From contig CAMZDU010000037.1 of the NCBI GenBank assembly GCA_947305445.1, positions 1 to 8,083 of the forward strand: a stretch of DNA of 8,083 nt, given 5' to 3'. Of the stretch, positions 7,415 through 8,083 are shown piece by piece (within the stretch, counting starts at the first letter, position 1; each line of letters opens with the position of its first letter). Both the position numbers and the translations under genes were made by a program. This stretch comes from an uncultured Selenomonadales bacterium. Lineage in GTDB: Bacteria; Bacillota; Negativicutes; Selenomonadales; Selenomonadaceae. Below the pieces are notes generated by a model that was given only the letters and a program-made list of their open reading frames with translations, did not search any database and had not been told where the DNA came from.

Positions 7415-7443
7415 TCGACTTGCCATAGAAAGTTTGCTATAAT
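7415..7443 (+). promoter_or_regulatory. Sigma-70-type promoter of the GTPase gene
   Basis: A perfect TATAAT at 7438-7443 is preceded by TG at 7435-7436, giving an extended -10 element (TGCTATAAT). The -35 candidate TCGACT at 7415-7420, with a 17-base spacer, is only a partial match, which is acceptable with an extended -10. Transcription would begin near 7450 and leave an untranslated leader of about 77 bases. A short direct repeat, ACTTG, at 7410-7414 and 7418-7422 overlaps the -35 and could be an operator half-site pair, but this is weak. Confidence 0.7.
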
Positions 7444-7454
7444 CACTCGAAACA

Positions 7455-7500
7455 AATGCGCCGTGGAAATTTTCATTGCGCATTACAAATTTAGCATTAC
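7455..7500 (+). repeat. Degenerate heptamers and hairpin in the GTPase leader
   Basis: GCATTAC occurs at 7480-7486 and 7494-7500, exactly two heptamer units apart, with AT-rich sevens (AAATTTA, then GAATTAT) between and after. AATGCGC (7455-7461) can pair with GCGCATT (7478-7484) around a 16-base loop. The block lies in the presumed mRNA leader, 11 bases before the Shine-Dalgarno sequence. It resembles a decayed relative of the inverted heptamer repeats at the other junctions, built from a third heptamer. Confidence 0.5.
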
Positions 7501-7511
7501 GAATTATTTTT

Positions 7512-7517
7512 AGGAGG
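7512..7517 (+). promoter_or_regulatory. Ribosome binding site that fixes the GTPase start
   Basis: AGGAGG lies nine bases before ATG 7527. The frame is open upstream to a TTG at 7476, but a start there would add 17 basic residues ahead of the beta strand leading into the P-loop, and it lacks a comparable binding site. Confidence 0.85.
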
Positions 7518-7526
7518 CGTGCGCGC

Positions 7527-8000
7527 ATGAGACAAGTTGGCATTTTCGGCAAGCGCAAGAGCGGCAAATCCGCGCTGATGTACGCGCTGACCAGACAAAA
7601 AATTATACAGGACGCATCATTCAGCGCGATGGAAATAAGCGGCGTGACAAAAGTCATGCTGGTCGACACAGTCGGCGTGGACGTGGAAGGCTCCACCGCC
7701 GAAAAATCCGCGCAAACCGTCGAAGTCGCGCTGATGTTGATAACGGACGATTCGTTCGAGCTGGAGCTTGCCTGGATTAATAAATTGCGCAAGGGCGGCT
7801 CGTCGGTAATCGTGGTGATAAGTCGGGCGGATTTATTTACGGACGGCGGCGCGGCATTGGCGGCGGCTGCCAGAGAAGTTTCCGGCTTAAAAACTATTTG
7901 CGTCAGCTCGGAGACCGGCGCGGGTATCGTCGAACTCGACAACCTCATTAATCATGAATTATCTTCAATTAGTAACTGCGGCTTCGTCAATGAGGAATGA
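7527..8000 (+). CDS. Small HydF-like P-loop GTPase (G domain only)
   Basis: A 157-residue P-loop protein. The G1 motif GKRKSGKS is at residues 8-15 and the G3 motif DTVG at 47-50, in the context AMEISGVTKVMLVDTVGVD, which resembles the SMEL...LVDTPGLDD region of HydF. HydF is the GTPase scaffold that helps build the [FeFe]-hydrogenase H-cluster. The G4 position reads SRAD (99-102) instead of NKxD. The G5-like motif SSETG is at 127-131. The GTTTDPV-type switch I expected between G1 and G3 is absent, and that interval is shorter than in HydF. HydF is about 400 residues with dimerisation and [4Fe-4S]-binding domains; here the protein ends after the G domain. The last residues, FVNEE, and the stop are encoded by the start of the following repeat element. 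It could be a truncated hydF paralogue or a distinct regulatory GTPase; EutP/PduV-type small P-loop proteins of similar length are an alternative. It has its own promoter and is not part of the bamA operon. Confidence 0.65.
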   Translation: MRQVGIFGKRKSGKSALMYALTRQKIIQDASFSAMEISGVTKVMLVDTVGVDVEGSTAEKSAQTVEVALMLITDDSFELELAWINKLRKGGSSVIVVISRADLFTDGGAALAAAAREVSGLKTICVSSETGAGIVELDNLINHELSSISNCGFVNEE

Positions 8001-8072
8001 GAATTAGGAATTAGAAATTTTTTGAGTGTCGTTGTCGTCAACAACCGAATCACAATTCCTAATTCCTAATTG
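7982..8072. repeat. Heptamer inverted repeat element, copy 2 (after the GTPase gene)
   Basis: The left arm AATTAGGAATTAG (8002-8014) pairs perfectly over 13 bp with 8059-8071, and four more pairs follow after one mismatch. The right arm 8053-8072 is the exact reverse complement of 727-746. CTTCGTCAAT (7982-7991) matches 721-730, and the loop motifs GAGTGT (8024-8029) and ACAACC (8041-8046) match those of copy 1 at similar spacing. Inside the loop GTTGT (8031-8035) can pair with ACAAC (8041-8045). The left edge overlaps the last codons and stop of the GTPase gene. A Shine-Dalgarno-like AAGGGAG follows within five bases. There is no T-run. Confidence 0.85.
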
Positions 8073-8076
8073 ATAA

Positions 8077-8083
8077 AAGGGAG
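8077..8083 (+). promoter_or_regulatory. Shine-Dalgarno sequence of a gene beyond the window
   Basis: AAGGGAG at the window edge has the same relation to the preceding repeat as the binding sites of tamB and bamA. It suggests a further + strand gene starting within about ten bases after the window, probably co-transcribed with the GTPase. Confidence 0.55.

Larger units (their letters stand above)
7204..7526. other. Intergenic region between the bamA operon and the GTPase gene
   Basis: This 323-base gap has no credible gene on either strand. It holds the bamA terminator, an orphan Shine-Dalgarno-like sequence near 7279-7287, two promoter candidates (7320-7348 and 7415-7443), a small inverted repeat CGGCG/CGCCG (7388-7392 with 7402-7406) and degenerate heptamers in the GTPase leader. 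The remainder shows nothing I can name. Confidence 0.8.

Noticed and set aside
7476..7526. Upstream TTG start for the GTPase
   Set aside because: It would add 17 unrelated residues from the leader; ATG 7527 has AGGAGG nine bases upstream and begins directly before the P-loop strand.
711..8072. CRISPR array
   Set aside because: The heptamers are short, contiguous and arranged as inverted pairs; there are no regular repeat-spacer units and no cas genes.

Overview
The window reads as part of the chromosome of a diderm Firmicute, most likely a member of the Negativicutes (Selenomonas/Veillonella-like lineage). It combines outer-membrane machinery (a TolC-type efflux protein, a TamB-type AsmA-like protein and a BamA-type Omp85 protein) with strong Firmicute-style AGGAGG ribosome binding sites, an A/T-tract intrinsic terminator and a GTPase resembling the G domain of the hydrogenase maturase HydF. 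The genus-level assignment is inference.

Layout, all genes on the + strand: (1) 1-702, the 3' part of a tolC-like gene; (2) 703-833, a junction holding a large inverted repeat of AATTAGG heptamers; (3) 834-5066, tamB; (4) 5064-5139, a short junction filled by a second inverted repeat made of a different heptamer (TAGTGAA); (5) 5140-7203, bamA with a TTG start and a long proline/glutamate-rich spacer ahead of three POTRA domains; (6) 7204-7526, a 323-base gap with an intrinsic terminator, an orphan perfect Shine-Dalgarno sequence, two promoter candidates and degenerate GCATTAC heptamers; (7) 7527-8000, a 157-residue HydF-like small GTPase; (8) 7982-8072, a second copy of the AATTAGG inverted-repeat element, followed by a Shine-Dalgarno sequence for a gene that starts beyond the window.

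The first three genes form a plausible envelope-biogenesis operon. BamA folds and inserts outer-membrane beta-barrels, TamB is anchored in the inner membrane and spans the periplasm toward the outer membrane, and TolC is an outer-membrane export duct. The terminator after bamA closes this unit, and the GTPase starts a new one from its own promoter.

The most unusual signal lies in the gene junctions. All four contain tandem heptamers just upstream of the next gene's Shine-Dalgarno sequence. In three of them the heptamers form long inverted repeats whose right arm ends 1 to 7 bases before that sequence. Two junctions carry homologous copies of one element, including matching motifs in the loop. 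A third has the same architecture built from an unrelated heptamer. In two cases the repeat supplies the stop codon of the upstream gene. The second point of interest is the GTPase, which lacks a recognisable switch I, has an altered G4 motif and has none of HydF's C-terminal domains.
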